Below are positions 1 through 9,170 of a stretch of DNA of 64,000 nt, one piece after another. The notes under the pieces are model-generated. The model was not told where the DNA came from, ran no database searches, and worked only from the letters and a program-made list of their open reading frames with translations. Position 1 is the first letter of the stretch. The number at the start of each line of letters is the position of its first letter. The position numbers and the translations under genes are program-made. This DNA comes from Chitinophagaceae bacterium (GTDB lineage: Bacteria; Bacteroidota; Bacteroidia; Chitinophagales; Chitinophagaceae). The stretch covers positions 310,001 through 374,000 of the forward strand of contig JAIEMP010000003.1 in assembly GCA_019752045.1 (NCBI GenBank). Reading direction: 5' to 3'.

Positions 1-95
1 AAATGCGGAAGGATAAACGGTGGTCCTTAATCAGATAAACTTTATTTACATTGCAGCGTTTTAACATCTCTTTCATCAACTTACATTTAAACGTT

Positions 96-1457
96 ATGAT
101 CAGCTTTTGCCGGATGGCCTGCATACTTGTTTCAATTTTGTTTTCACTTGAGTTACGTGCACAATTAGTGAGTGGTCCAATGCTTGGGCCTGTAGAATTA
201 AGAACAGCAAAACTCTGGATTGAAGTAAAACCCGGCAGCAGAGTAACGCTGCAGTACTGGAAGCAAGGCGAAATAAAATTTTTTAAAACAATGGATAAGC
301 GAACCAACATAGAAGATTGGTTTTCGCCTTTGCTGTTTGATCTGGTTGGTTTGGATGTTCATACAACCTATGAGTACAGATTTGCAATCAATCAAAAAGC
401 TGTAATGCCACCAACAAAAGCAGATGGTTCTTTTACAACAAAAGAACTCTGGCAATGGCGTAAACCGGCTCCGGATTTTTCATTTCTAACCGGCTCCTGT
501 TCTTATGTAAATGAGCCTGCCATTGACCGGCCCGGCAAACCTTATGGTGGCGATTCATCTATTTTCGAAAGCATGGCAAAAGAAAAAGCAGCCTTCATGT
601 TATGGCTGGGCGACAGCTGGTATACCCGTGAAGTAGATTATTTTGATGAATGGGGTTTATGGAACAGGGCCAGTCACGACAGAGCAGCACCTGTGTTACA
701 AAAGTTTTTAAAATCAACATCACATTTTGCAATGTGGGATGATCATGATTATGGACCCAACGATATTGGTACAAATTATATTCTCAAAGAAACTTCCAGG
801 AACGTATTTAAAAACTATTGGCTTAATACCACTTATGGAATGAATAATAAGGGAATTTATTCCATGATCAGTTATGCCGATGTTGATATTTTTATGATGG
901 ATGACAGATGGTGGCGTAGTGCTGATGCAATGAAAGATTCAATTGATGGCAAACCAAATCCTGATAAAATCATGTGGGGCAAAGAACAAATGGATTGGTT
1001 AAAAAATGCATTGTTGTACAGCAGGGCACCGTTCAAGATCATTGCTACAGGAAGTCAGGTGTTAAATCCTGTTTCGCCTTTTGATAAATTATTGAACTGC
1101 CCGGCAGAGTACAATGAGCTGATGCATTTTTTAAAAGAGAATAATATAAATGGGGTGTTGTTTTTAACAGGCGATCGTCATCACAGTGAAATCATAAAAG
1201 CAGATCGGGAAGGTACTTATCCTTTATACGATATAACAGCATCGCCGCTTACAGCAGGTACACATGCCTTCAGCGGTCCGGAAAAAAATAATCCGTATCG
1301 TATATTCGGCTTAGATCAGAAACAGAATTATGCAAAGTTCAGTTTTAGCGGAGAACGAAATCAACGTAAATTAACGGTGGAGTTTTTTGGAGTTGCAGGA
1401 GATAAATTAGGCGAATGGAAAATTGGAGAAAAAGAGTTAACCACCCCAAAAAAGTAA
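96..1457 (+). CDS. PhoD-like alkaline phosphatase / metallophosphatase, secreted
   Basis: Probable phosphodiesterase/phosphomonoesterase of the PhoD family, acting outside the cytoplasm. Visible family motifs in order are FLTGSCSYV, WLGDSWYTREVDYFDEW, MWDDHDYGPND, MMDDRWWR, GSQVLNP and LTGDRHHSEI; the GDSW, DDHDYG and DRHH blocks supply the expected metal-binding Asp and His residues. The N-terminus MISFCRMACILVSILFSLEL followed by RAQ is a signal peptide, which is why I prefer the ATG at 96 (or 114) over the in-frame start at 51. At about 453 residues it has the usual length. One base separates its stop from the next ATG, so the two genes are probably cotranscribed. Family assignment is firm; the substrate is unknown. 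Confidence 0.85.
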   Translation: MISFCRMACILVSILFSLELRAQLVSGPMLGPVELRTAKLWIEVKPGSRVTLQYWKQGEIKFFKTMDKRTNIEDWFSPLLFDLVGLDVHTTYEYRFAINQKAVMPPTKADGSFTTKELWQWRKPAPDFSFLTGSCSYVNEPAIDRPGKPYGGDSSIFESMAKEKAAFMLWLGDSWYTREVDYFDEWGLWNRASHDRAAPVLQKFLKSTSHFAMWDDHDYGPNDIGTNYILKETSRNVFKNYWLNTTYGMNNKGIYSMISYADVDIFMMDDRWWRSADAMKDSIDGKPNPDKIMWGKEQMDWLKNALLYSRAPFKIIATGSQVLNPVSPFDKLLNCPAEYNELMHFLKENNINGVLFLTGDRHHSEIIKADREGTYPLYDITASPLTAGTHAFSGPEKNNPYRIFGLDQKQNYAKFSFSGERNQRKLTVEFFGVAGDKLGEWKIGEKELTTPKK

Positions 1458-1458
1458 C

Positions 1459-1938
1459 ATGACTATTTCGTTTACATACGATCGTAAAAAAGTAATACAG
1501 GCTCTACGGTATCATTTCATTTCTAAAAAAGAAATCAGGATTTTAATTATTCTGGTAAACGTATTTGCCTTGTTTGCGGCTGCCATGTACTTTGGTAATT
1601 TTATTAAACCAATTGCATTAATTCTGAGCTCCTTCTTATGGTTTAGCCTGATGACAGCTTTCTGGTTTATTCTTCCATTTACGGTATACAGCCGTGCACA
1701 TACGTTTAAAGATTCGTTCATTCTCACCTTTCTGGATAGTTATATGCATATCGAAAATCCAAAGGGGAGTAAAGACTGGAACTACAGTGCATTTAAATAC
1801 TTCATTGAAACGCCTCATTTCTTTCATTTATATATTGATGAGCGTTCCTTCTTCCTGATCCCAAAAGAAGCATTTATTGGTACCAATGACTCTCATATTG
1901 CCCGCTTATTTCTTAGGGAAAAATTAGCCCAAAAATAA
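1459..1938 (+). CDS. YcxB-like membrane protein
   Basis: A 159-residue protein with two hydrophobic segments near residues 25-75 (LIILVNVFALFAAAMYF and IALILSSFLWFSLMTAFWFI), then a soluble C-terminal part with W-x-Y-S/A-x-F-K-Y and FFLIPKEAF. This arrangement, ending in the 'fhLYid.rsffliPK.aF' block, is typical of the YcxB-like domain. No enzymatic function is known for the family. It follows the PhoD-like gene by a single base. Confidence 0.7.
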   Translation: MTISFTYDRKKVIQALRYHFISKKEIRILIILVNVFALFAAAMYFGNFIKPIALILSSFLWFSLMTAFWFILPFTVYSRAHTFKDSFILTFLDSYMHIENPKGSKDWNYSAFKYFIETPHFFHLYIDERSFFLIPKEAFIGTNDSHIARLFLREKLAQK

Positions 1939-2272
1939 ATTGATTCTTTTTGAAGTTTCTCACTACATAAATGAGTTATAAAAATTAACATTGGTAAATT
2001 ATTACTAATCAAACACTTAAATATTTAAAATACAGTATTTACGGTTTTTTCTTAGAAAAAATCCGCTAAGTACTTGCCTACGTATATTATATGCAGTAAG
2101 TTTACAATCTGTTAGGTAAATACCCTTAGAGAACGAATTAATCCGAATGTACCAAGAACCAGAACGTATATGCACGAAATTGCATATTCTTCATTTCAAC
2201 GGTTTGTTTCATTTCTTTCTCCAGGCATTTTTAGAACCTATCCGTTGCAAAACCGTACCTAAAAAGAGATTT
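1939..2272. other. Intergenic region and long leader
   Basis: A/T-rich region with no supported coding sequence. It contains a candidate Bacteroidota promoter at 2074-2104. If that promoter is used, the next gene would have a leader of about 160 nt in which I see no recognisable riboswitch. An in-frame ATG at 2147 exists, but the signal peptide begins at 2273. Confidence 0.5.
2074..2104 (+). promoter_or_regulatory. Candidate Bacteroidota sigma-type promoter
   Basis: TTG at 2074-2076, a 20-nt spacer, and TAAGTTTA at 2097-2104, one base off the Bacteroidota -7 consensus TAnnTTTG. It lies upstream of the first T9SS cargo gene. Pattern match only. Confidence 0.35.
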
Positions 2273-3994
2273 ATGAAAACAATTCTACCCTTATTCTTTT
2301 CCATGCTTTTTTTGCATGTACTTCAGGCACAAAGCACTAAAGATCTTCCTGCTCCAACTTCCAATTTACAAAACCTGCCGGCAGGCAGTTATGTTATTCC
2401 AATGGATAACAGTTTACAGGCTAATACCGCAGGTTTTTTCAATTTAAAATCTTACGGATTAATTGTTCACTTGCTGAACAATGGCGTAAAAGTAAAATGG
2501 GCTATCAGAGCTGGCAAAGCGAAAGATGCTTCAGATTTTTCCGGAACTGCTACCCGGCTCCTTCCCACTGCTACAGGTTTACCTTCTGTACTTAATTTTT
2601 TAGCAGGGCCATTCGTAATTTCTGCTCCTGATACTTCCGGTGTTGCTGCATTAGTTCAGTCATTCTATACAAATAATGCACTAACAGGTAATGATCAACC
2701 TGCTGTTTACAGATTATCTCTTGCTTCGCTTAATGTGGATATTCGGTATGATTTATCTGGATTTGTGCCAAAAGCGGCAGTTCTTAACGATGGTACAAAT
2801 ACCTCAATTCATATTGCTTATATGACAAAAGCGTCTGTGCCGGTAAGTAATTATGAAGTTGCATCTGCTACTGATTTGGTACGTCGTTGTTATACGTTTG
2901 CCAGTGAGCCTCATATTTCTTCAACTTCACTGAACACTTCTTTTGTAGATGCAGTTCGTGTGTTTACATCTTATGGAGGTAATTTTTTAGCTCAATGTGA
3001 AGCAATCGAGAGTTACGAAAATCATGCTTCTGGTCGTTTTCAGACTACTGCAGGTATAACAAAAGTAAATATGGCAATTACTTCTGCACAAACAAATTAC
3101 CCCAATACCGATTTATCTTATAACCAGTATCAAGGAATGTTTAGTATAAGACTGGAAGGTAGTGTAAGAAACTGGGTGCTGAACAGCGGAAGTGTATATA
3201 AGAACAATGGACACAATCATGCAACGGGACCATCAAACACTCCAATTGGCGCAAGTGTTTCAAAAATGAATGGTTCAGCACAGGCAGGAGGGTTGGTTTT
3301 CTATTTGGGTAATCATGACTTTTCCTCTATCAGTATGATTGAGTCAATAAACGGGATACGGATGTATATGAATGCCTTTTTAACTCCAACATCACTGAAC
3401 AGGTCTTGTGCAATTGGAAGTTTTTTAACAGCCGTTCTTTCCACAACACTACAAAGTTTTACAGTAAAACAACGTGCTGATCAAGCGCATCTTGCATGGA
3501 CTGCGGATAAAAATTCATCTGTAAATCGTTTTGTTATTGAGCGAAGCACTGATGGAATTAATTTTTCTGCAAGAGGCTCAGTTGCTGCATTAACTGCAAA
3601 TACTGCTGCATCGGATTATCATTTTACTGAAACCATTCAATCTGAGCTGGGTTCTATTTTGTATTACCGACTCCGAATGGAAGATCAACAGGGAAAAATT
3701 GTTTATTCAGAAATCAGGTCCCTTAGAATAAACAGAACAGGTGCTGCTGCATCTGTTGAATTGTTTCCAAATCCGGTTGTTAATCAGCTTTCTATTTCGG
3801 TGCCTGAACAATGGGTGGGAAAACAAATCAGTTATGAAGTGATTGACCTGAGTGGTATTAAACAGTTGTTTTTTAATGGCCTCGTAAATACCTCATCCAA
3901 ACAATTAGATCTTTCACAGCTAAAAAGCGGATTTTATTATATAAGAATGAATTATAACGGGGAGCAAATTACCAGATCAGTATATAAGAAGTAA
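2273..3994 (+). CDS. T9SS type A sorting-domain protein, secreted
   Basis: Secreted protein of unknown function, about 573 residues. The ATG at 2273 is chosen because it gives a clean signal peptide (MKTILPLFFSMLFLHVLQAQ). The central part, roughly residues 30-390, shows no catalytic motif I recognise. It is followed by a fibronectin-like module (RFVIERSTDGINFS ... YYRLRMEDQQGKI) and a C-terminal T9SS sorting domain (LFPNPVVNQLSISV ... LKSGFYYIRM). Family knowledge predicts outer-membrane translocation by the PorT-containing T9SS and surface anchoring or release. The next gene has the same tail architecture but a different central domain. Confidence 0.8.
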   Translation: MKTILPLFFSMLFLHVLQAQSTKDLPAPTSNLQNLPAGSYVIPMDNSLQANTAGFFNLKSYGLIVHLLNNGVKVKWAIRAGKAKDASDFSGTATRLLPTATGLPSVLNFLAGPFVISAPDTSGVAALVQSFYTNNALTGNDQPAVYRLSLASLNVDIRYDLSGFVPKAAVLNDGTNTSIHIAYMTKASVPVSNYEVASATDLVRRCYTFASEPHISSTSLNTSFVDAVRVFTSYGGNFLAQCEAIESYENHASGRFQTTAGITKVNMAITSAQTNYPNTDLSYNQYQGMFSIRLEGSVRNWVLNSGSVYKNNGHNHATGPSNTPIGASVSKMNGSAQAGGLVFYLGNHDFSSISMIESINGIRMYMNAFLTPTSLNRSCAIGSFLTAVLSTTLQSFTVKQRADQAHLAWTADKNSSVNRFVIERSTDGINFSARGSVAALTANTAASDYHFTETIQSELGSILYYRLRMEDQQGKIVYSEIRSLRINRTGAAASVELFPNPVVNQLSISVPEQWVGKQISYEVIDLSGIKQLFFNGLVNTSSKQLDLSQLKSGFYYIRMNYNGEQITRSVYKK

Positions 3995-4000
3995 AGAGAA

Positions 4001-4041
4001 CCAATCCTAGATCGGACATACGTCTTCAGATCCTGGATTGG
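4001..4041 (+). terminator. Hairpin after T9SS cargo gene
   Basis: Near-perfect 13-bp inverted repeat, CCAATCCTAGATC / GATCCTGGATTGG, with a 15-nt loop, starting 7 nt after the stop codon. There is no T-tract, so termination efficiency is uncertain. Confidence 0.45.
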
Positions 4042-4250
4042 AGTAAGTACTATATTAAAAAAAATCTATTTAAGGTCCTTTTTTAATGAATTGATTTTTA
4101 TGATTTTACAAATTGCATTGCAGAAAATACGGGTTTATTTAGAAAAAGTACGGCTAAAATTTGTGCAGTAATTTTAATGGTATTATCTTAGCAGCCAATT
4201 CGTATAAACCGTAAGAAAACTAAGAGTCCCCTAAGTAAGGAAACTAACTT

Positions 4251-4273
4251 TTAAAGGAAATTACTTCCTTTAA
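4251..4273. repeat. 9-bp inverted repeat upstream of T9SS gene
   Basis: TTAAAGGAA, 5-nt loop (attac), TTCCTTTAA: a perfect dyad about 40-60 nt upstream of a candidate promoter. It could be an operator or a hairpin; nothing in the sequence decides between them. Confidence 0.3.
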
Positions 4274-4312
4274 TTTCTCCTCACAAGTTGGTATTCAAAG
4301 TAATCTGAAAGT

Positions 4313-4342
4313 TTTGTCGAAGAGAGTAACAACGTACCTTTT
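4313..4342 (+). promoter_or_regulatory. Candidate Bacteroidota promoter
   Basis: TTTG at 4313-4316, an 18-nt spacer and TACCTTTT at 4335-4342 (consensus TAnnTTTG). It would start transcription about 20 nt before the ATG at 4369. Confidence 0.4.
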
Positions 4343-4368
4343 TTTGATCATTACCCTAAGTGATTCCA

Positions 4369-5778
4369 ATGAAAACAATTTTACACTTTCTTGCGTGCAT
4401 GCTCATAAGCTTGTCTGCAATTTCTCAAACCGGACCTGAATTCATTTTCGTTAACCCGGTTTTAGTGAGTGGTACCCCCTTGAAGCAGGGAGCAATTTAC
4501 CGTTTCAATAATGTAAAGACTGGTGTAGATGCAACCATCCGGTTAAAGAAATTTTCACGGACGGATATCGTGATGCCAACGGTTGATAATTCTGCCCTGG
4601 GTTGGGACAAAGCTTTTCAGCCTGAATTTGGTCTTACAGGTACAGTAGCGCCTTTTCAAAATTGGTACATTGATTTTGAAGTAATTTTTTATCAAGCCGG
4701 TACTAATACAAGAAAGTTTATGGATACCGTTGATTTTACTGCATTGGACGTAGATGGTGATGGAGTTTCTATCAGTGAATATGTAACATATGATCGTCCT
4801 AACTCAATTATTTTTGCTCCCTTAAGTTCGTTGGTTACAGCACCTGCAGGTGTTTTAGGAAGCGTTGCATTATGTGGAGAATGTAATTTGTCGAGCGCAA
4901 TTATCTCCTGTTCAAATTGTGGAGGCACTGGATTAATTTCTGGGATTGACGATGCTAATTGTGATGGAACGGGCAAACTTCACAGTACCTGCGCACATCC
5001 TTATCAAGGGGGTACTGGAACAAGCATTAACGGACCGGTAAATAATTTTGCCGCCATTGATACATCAGCAACGCAGGTCATGTCTGTTTACCGGTATTTT
5101 AACAGAGATAAAATCAATTTCAGATACGGAGCAAAATCCGGAGCATTATCAAGTAATGGATCAGGTGTAAGATTAAATTCAATGTGGTTTCGTAAGTTTA
5201 ACTTGGCACCAATGAATGTGTTGCCTGTAAAGCTAACATCTTTTACTGCCAGCTTACATGCTGATAAAGTTAATCTGCGATGGATGACAGCTTCTGAAAT
5301 TAACGTCAGTCATTTTACAGTTGAAAAAAGCAGCGATGGTAAAAACTTTACTTCTGCAGGTATGGTTTTTGCACAGGGCACCGAAACTGCAGGAAAAAAT
5401 TATGAGTTTACAGATGCTGTAGGTAACGAGAAAAACGCCATCCTTTACTATCGGTTAAAAACGAATGAAAACGATGGATCAGGGCAGATATCAGAGGTGA
5501 AACTTATTCGTTTAAGCAGTAAAACAGAGACAATCGCCATCACAACCTACCCTAATCCAGTTACAAATGAGTTGAGGGTAACAGTGCCTGCAAACTGGCA
5601 GAATAAAAAGGTAACTTATGAAGTACTTGCTGTTAACGGGCAGGTAGCAGCTAAAACAAACAAAACTAACAGCAGTCAAACTGAAAGTTTAAGTGTAAGC
5701 AACTTACAACCAGGGGTCTATATTGTAAAGGTTAGCTGCGAAGGAAATACAGCACAGCAGAAAATCATCAAACAATAA
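4369..5778 (+). CDS. T9SS type A sorting-domain protein with Cys-rich segment
   Basis: Secreted protein of about 469 residues. The ATG at 4369 gives the signal peptide MKTILHFLACMLISLSAISQ; a GTG three codons upstream is less likely. The N-terminal two-thirds has no recognised enzyme motif, but near residues 165-215 it has a cysteine cluster (LCGECN, SCSNCGG, NCDG, STCAH) that could bind metal or form disulfides. A fibronectin-like module (FTVEKSSDGKNFTSAG ... YYRLKTNENDG) and a T9SS C-terminal domain (TYPNPVTNELRVTV ... LQPGVYIVKV) follow. The last two modules resemble those of the upstream T9SS gene. Function unknown. Confidence 0.8.
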   Translation: MKTILHFLACMLISLSAISQTGPEFIFVNPVLVSGTPLKQGAIYRFNNVKTGVDATIRLKKFSRTDIVMPTVDNSALGWDKAFQPEFGLTGTVAPFQNWYIDFEVIFYQAGTNTRKFMDTVDFTALDVDGDGVSISEYVTYDRPNSIIFAPLSSLVTAPAGVLGSVALCGECNLSSAIISCSNCGGTGLISGIDDANCDGTGKLHSTCAHPYQGGTGTSINGPVNNFAAIDTSATQVMSVYRYFNRDKINFRYGAKSGALSSNGSGVRLNSMWFRKFNLAPMNVLPVKLTSFTASLHADKVNLRWMTASEINVSHFTVEKSSDGKNFTSAGMVFAQGTETAGKNYEFTDAVGNEKNAILYYRLKTNENDGSGQISEVKLIRLSSKTETIAITTYPNPVTNELRVTVPANWQNKKVTYEVLAVNGQVAAKTNKTNSSQTESLSVSNLQPGVYIVKVSCEGNTAQQKIIKQ

Positions 5779-5784
5779 AAAAGT

Positions 5785-5810
5785 AAATCCGCCCTGAAAA
5801 GCGGATTTTT
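5785..5810 (+). terminator. Intrinsic terminator
   Basis: AAATCCGC, an 8-nt loop, GCGGATTT and further T residues, 6 nt after the stop codon of the T9SS gene. Confidence 0.8.
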
Positions 5811-5818
5811 CAATAATA

Positions 5819-5850
5819 TTTGGTTTATAAAATAAACTACTCTATGTTTG
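5819..5850 (+). promoter_or_regulatory. Bacteroidota promoter of TonB receptor
   Basis: Exact match to the family consensus: TTTG at 5819-5822, a 20-nt spacer and TATGTTTG at 5843-5850. The predicted start site is about 12 nt before the ATG at 5869, just downstream of an intrinsic terminator, so it starts a new transcription unit. Confidence 0.7.
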
Positions 5851-5868
5851 TAATCTATTTACGAAAAA

Positions 5869-8121
5869 ATGAAACAGTTTACCTTATCAATCATCATCCT
5901 TATCAGCGTTTCAACTGCATTTGCTCAAACCAACATTATTGGTACAGTTACCGATAATAAAAAGCAGCCTGTTGCCGGCGCTTCTCTGGCCATTAAAGAT
6001 TCGTACGATGGTGCAACAGCCGATTCGTTGGGTCGTTTTCGGTTTAAAGCATTCGACAAAGGATCTCAGATCATCATCATCAGTGCAGTGGGATATAAAA
6101 CTGTTGAACTTGCAATTGAATTAAAAGGCGGCGAACTGCAGTTACCTGTACAGCTGAAACAGGAAATAACAGAAATGAGTGCAGTAGTTATTACTGCCGG
6201 CTCTTTTGAAGCCAGCGACCGTAACAGAGTGGCAGCTGTTTTAAGTTCAATTGATATTGTTACTACCGCCAGTGCAAATGGCGATGTAACAGGTGCATTA
6301 AAAACCTTGCCCGGTGCGCAGCAAATAGGAGAAAGTGAAGGCTTGTTTGTACGAGGCGGTACTGCTGCAGAAACAAAAACATTTATTGATGGTACACTGG
6401 TGAACAATTTCTTTTTCACCAGTACACCCGGTATTGCATCAAGAGGGCGGTTTTCACCTTTCATTTTCAAAGGAACAGTTTTCAGTACCGGTGGCTACAG
6501 TGCATTGTATGGCCAGGCATTATCATCTGCCTTGATACTTGAATCAATTGATTTGCCCGAACAATCTTCTGCAAATCTCAACATATCTATATTAAGTCTG
6601 GGAGCTGGCTTTCAAAAACTGTCGAAAGATAAAAGATCATCCTGGGGTGTTAATTATAATTATTCAAACTTAACACCGGCATTTGCAGTAATTAAACAGC
6701 AACAGGATTATTTAAAAGCACCGGTTGCCCACAACATTGATTTAAACTATCGTATTAAGACTTCAAAAAACGGGATGTTAAAGTACTACGGTTACTACAC
6801 AACAAACAGTCTGGCATTTACACAAAACAGTTTAGACTCGATGAATTATAAGGATAAGTTTTCGTTAACCAACGGTAACATGTATCATAACTTATCATGG
6901 AAAGAAAGTTTGAAACATAAGTGGAAGTTTACGGCTGGTGTTTCGCTCTCAACAAATAAAGATGATATCAGTTTTGGAATGCAGGATGCGCAGAAGAATG
7001 ATGTGCTGTTAAATGGTTTGCAGTTTAAAAAATTTGATCTCAATAACAAGGGTTTTTATGCCAATGCCAAACTTGTACTTGAAAAAAAATTCAGGGGATT
7101 AAATGCACTGCGGTTTGGATCGGAATACAATCACAGCGACGATAAAAATAATATTACCATCTATAATGGAACACAGTTTAACAACCGGATAGTTGAAAAT
7201 GTATATGCACTTTTTGCAGAACAGGATGTGTATCTCACCAATAACCTTGCAGCAAAATTTGGCGTACGTGCAGAGCACTCCGCATTATTAAGTAAAACAA
7301 ATGTTGCACCAAGGGTTTCATTGGCATACAAGCTGGGAAAACAAAGCCAGGCCTCTCTTGCGTATGGAATTTTTTATCAGAACCCAGAGTTGCGTTACCA
7401 GCCGGCAATAAATCCATTGATTTTTATGAAAGCTGAACATTATATTGCCCAGTACCAGAAAACAACAAGCCTTACAACATTTCGTTTAGAGGCATTTTAT
7501 AAAAAATATGATAACCTCATTAAAACAAGCAATGTAAACGGCCGGGATACTGCCAGCAGCAACAATGGTTTTGGTGATGCAAGCGGTTTTGAATTTTTCT
7601 GGAGAGATAAAAAGAATGTAAAGAACCTCGACTACTGGATCTCTTATTCTTTTCTCAACACTAAACGTGATTTTCTCAATTTTCCCACAGCCATCACACC
7701 CAATTTTGCTGCCAAACATACTGCATCGCTGGTAATGAAGAAATTTGTAACCAAGTTAAAAACGAACGTAAACCTGTCTTATAATTATGCCAGTGGCCGG
7801 CCGTATTATAATATTCAGTTCGATCCCAATACAAACAAAACCTACTTTGCTGATCGTGGACGGATCCCCGATTACCACAATGTGAGCTTTGCATTAAACT
7901 ATTTACCGGGTATCGGTAAAAAAAATCCAAAAGCATTTGCAGTGTATGTATTAAGTGTGAGTAATATTTTCAACATTAAACAGGTGTACGGCTACAATTA
8001 TTCAGCAAACGGAATGCGCAGACAGGAGTTGGTGCCGCCATCAAGAATGTTTGTATTCATCGGTGCATTTATCAGTTTTGGGGTTGACAGAACAGATGAT
8101 GCCATCAATAACAACTTATAA
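5869..8121 (+). CDS. TonB-dependent outer-membrane receptor
   Basis: A 750-residue outer-membrane receptor. A signal peptide (MKQFTLSIIILISVSTAFAQ) is followed by a carboxypeptidase-regulatory-like beta-sandwich (about residues 21-105, starting IIGTVTDNKKQPVAGASLAI), a plug domain (about 110-225, with LKTLPGAQQIGESEGLFVRGG and YSALYGQALSSALIL) and a C-terminal beta-barrel. The substrate cannot be read from the sequence; no SusD-like partner lies next to it, which argues against a classical SusCD glycan system. It heads a unit with the 2TM and periplasmic genes downstream (24 and 22 nt gaps). Confidence 0.85.
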   Translation: MKQFTLSIIILISVSTAFAQTNIIGTVTDNKKQPVAGASLAIKDSYDGATADSLGRFRFKAFDKGSQIIIISAVGYKTVELAIELKGGELQLPVQLKQEITEMSAVVITAGSFEASDRNRVAAVLSSIDIVTTASANGDVTGALKTLPGAQQIGESEGLFVRGGTAAETKTFIDGTLVNNFFFTSTPGIASRGRFSPFIFKGTVFSTGGYSALYGQALSSALILESIDLPEQSSANLNISILSLGAGFQKLSKDKRSSWGVNYNYSNLTPAFAVIKQQQDYLKAPVAHNIDLNYRIKTSKNGMLKYYGYYTTNSLAFTQNSLDSMNYKDKFSLTNGNMYHNLSWKESLKHKWKFTAGVSLSTNKDDISFGMQDAQKNDVLLNGLQFKKFDLNNKGFYANAKLVLEKKFRGLNALRFGSEYNHSDDKNNITIYNGTQFNNRIVENVYALFAEQDVYLTNNLAAKFGVRAEHSALLSKTNVAPRVSLAYKLGKQSQASLAYGIFYQNPELRYQPAINPLIFMKAEHYIAQYQKTTSLTTFRLEAFYKKYDNLIKTSNVNGRDTASSNNGFGDASGFEFFWRDKKNVKNLDYWISYSFLNTKRDFLNFPTAITPNFAAKHTASLVMKKFVTKLKTNVNLSYNYASGRPYYNIQFDPNTNKTYFADRGRIPDYHNVSFALNYLPGIGKKNPKAFAVYVLSVSNIFNIKQVYGYNYSANGMRRQELVPPSRMFVFIGAFISFGVDRTDDAINNNL

Positions 8122-8145
8122 TTCATTAACCTTAAACATTTCATC

Positions 8146-8445
8146 ATGTCAAATTTTCAACGCATGCCGGATGCAAACGAACCAAGAGACAAACAGCTTT
8201 GGGAAATTGCACAGAAAAGAGCTTCGTTCAAAAGCCATCTTATTACCTATGTTATCGTCAATAGTTTTTTATGGATACTATGGGCCTTAACAGGCAACAA
8301 CAGAAATGATGGCGGAATTCCCTGGCCTTTGTGGGCAACACTGGGCTGGGGTATTGGTATTGTATCGCATTACATGGGCGCCTATGTTTATCCCAAAAGC
8401 AACAGTGTTGAACGGGAATATGAAAAATTAAAAAACAAACAATAA
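8146..8445 (+). CDS. 2TM domain-containing protein
   Basis: A 99-residue protein with the 2TM-domain pattern: a short basic N-terminus (KRASFKSHLITYVIVNSFLW), two transmembrane helices separated by a short loop (residues about 30-45 and 58-75), and the closing motif GIVSHYMGAYVYPK. In family members the domain is often an isolated small membrane protein or is fused to histidine kinases. Function unknown; position suggests cotranscription with the TonB receptor. Confidence 0.75.
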   Translation: MSNFQRMPDANEPRDKQLWEIAQKRASFKSHLITYVIVNSFLWILWALTGNNRNDGGIPWPLWATLGWGIGIVSHYMGAYVYPKSNSVEREYEKLKNKQ

Positions 8446-8467
8446 TCATCTTTAAAAATTAAATAGT

Positions 8468-9106
8468 ATGAAACAGGTACTTCTCGGTTTATTCTTCGCA
8501 ACCATCTTTGCCAATGTATTTGCTCAATCTGAAAGGTATGCAGGCGCTATGCAAAAAAATCTCGAAGCATTTGCTGCAGCAAAAACAGCAGCCGAAATGC
8601 ATGATCTCAGTAATGCATTTGAACGTATTGCAGATGTTGAAAAAACACAGTGGCTTCCTTATTACTATGCAGCTATGACGGAAGTGTTGAATGGTTATAT
8701 GATTACTGATAAAGCCGGTGCTGATGTAATTGCCGACCGTGCTGAATTACTCATTAACAAAGCCGATGCCATTGAAAAAAACAATTCAGAAATTTCCTGT
8801 GTTAAATCAATGATTGCTTCTTTACGGATGATGGTAAACCCCATGCAGCGATGGCAGCAGTACGGAGCATTGTCATCGCAATTAATTGAGCAGGCTAAAC
8901 AACAGGATCCTTCAAATCCCCGCCCATATGCATTATTGGCTCAAAATTTATTTTATACACCGGCGCAGTTTGGCGGTGGATGTGCAACAGCAAAAACGGT
9001 TGCAGAAAAAGGCGTGAAATTATTAAATACGTTTCAACTTAAATCTCCCTTACATCCGGGCTGGGGCAAAACACAGTTTGATATGGTAATGGAACAGTGT
9101 AAATAA
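8468..9106 (+). CDS. Secreted TPR-like protein
   Basis: A 212-residue periplasmic or secreted protein with a signal peptide (MKQVLLGLFFATIFANVFAQ). The mature part is rich in Ala, Leu and Met helices (LSNAFERIADVEKTQWLPYYYAAM; DPSNPRPYALLAQNLFYTP), suggesting TPR-like repeats. Related Bacteroidota proteins are annotated only as hypothetical. It ends at a strong terminator, closing the TonB receptor unit. Confidence 0.65.
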   Translation: MKQVLLGLFFATIFANVFAQSERYAGAMQKNLEAFAAAKTAAEMHDLSNAFERIADVEKTQWLPYYYAAMTEVLNGYMITDKAGADVIADRAELLINKADAIEKNNSEISCVKSMIASLRMMVNPMQRWQQYGALSSQLIEQAKQQDPSNPRPYALLAQNLFYTPAQFGGGCATAKTVAEKGVKLLNTFQLKSPLHPGWGKTQFDMVMEQCK

Positions 9107-9114
9107 TGTGCATT

Positions 9115-9151
9115 AGTCCCGTGTAAAAGAGCACGGGACTCCTTTATTTTT
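9115..9151 (+). terminator. Intrinsic terminator
   Basis: AGTCCCGTG, 8-nt loop, CACGGGACT, followed by cctttattttt. It lies 8 nt after the stop codon. Confidence 0.85.
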
Positions 9152-9152
9152 G
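9145..9152 (+). promoter_or_regulatory. Candidate -7 element
   Basis: TATTTTTG matches TAnnTTTG exactly and overlaps the T-tract of the preceding terminator. A start site near 9159 would leave about 12 nt before the ATG at 9171. No good -33 element is visible. Confidence 0.35.
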
Positions 9153-9170
9153 AAGTTTAAACAACAGCAT

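Larger units (their letters stand above)
3995..4368. other. Intergenic region between two T9SS cargo genes
   Basis: No supported coding sequence. It holds the hairpin at 4001-4041, a 9-bp inverted repeat at 4251-4273 and a candidate promoter at 4313-4342. I see nothing else structured. Confidence 0.5.

Noticed and set aside
4360-4368. GTG start of the second T9SS cargo gene
   Set aside because: The ATG three codons later gives the same signal peptide as its neighbour and fits the promoter spacing better.
5869-9106. SusCD-type polysaccharide utilisation locus
   Set aside because: A TonB receptor is present, but there is no SusD-like lipoprotein or glycoside hydrolase nearby.
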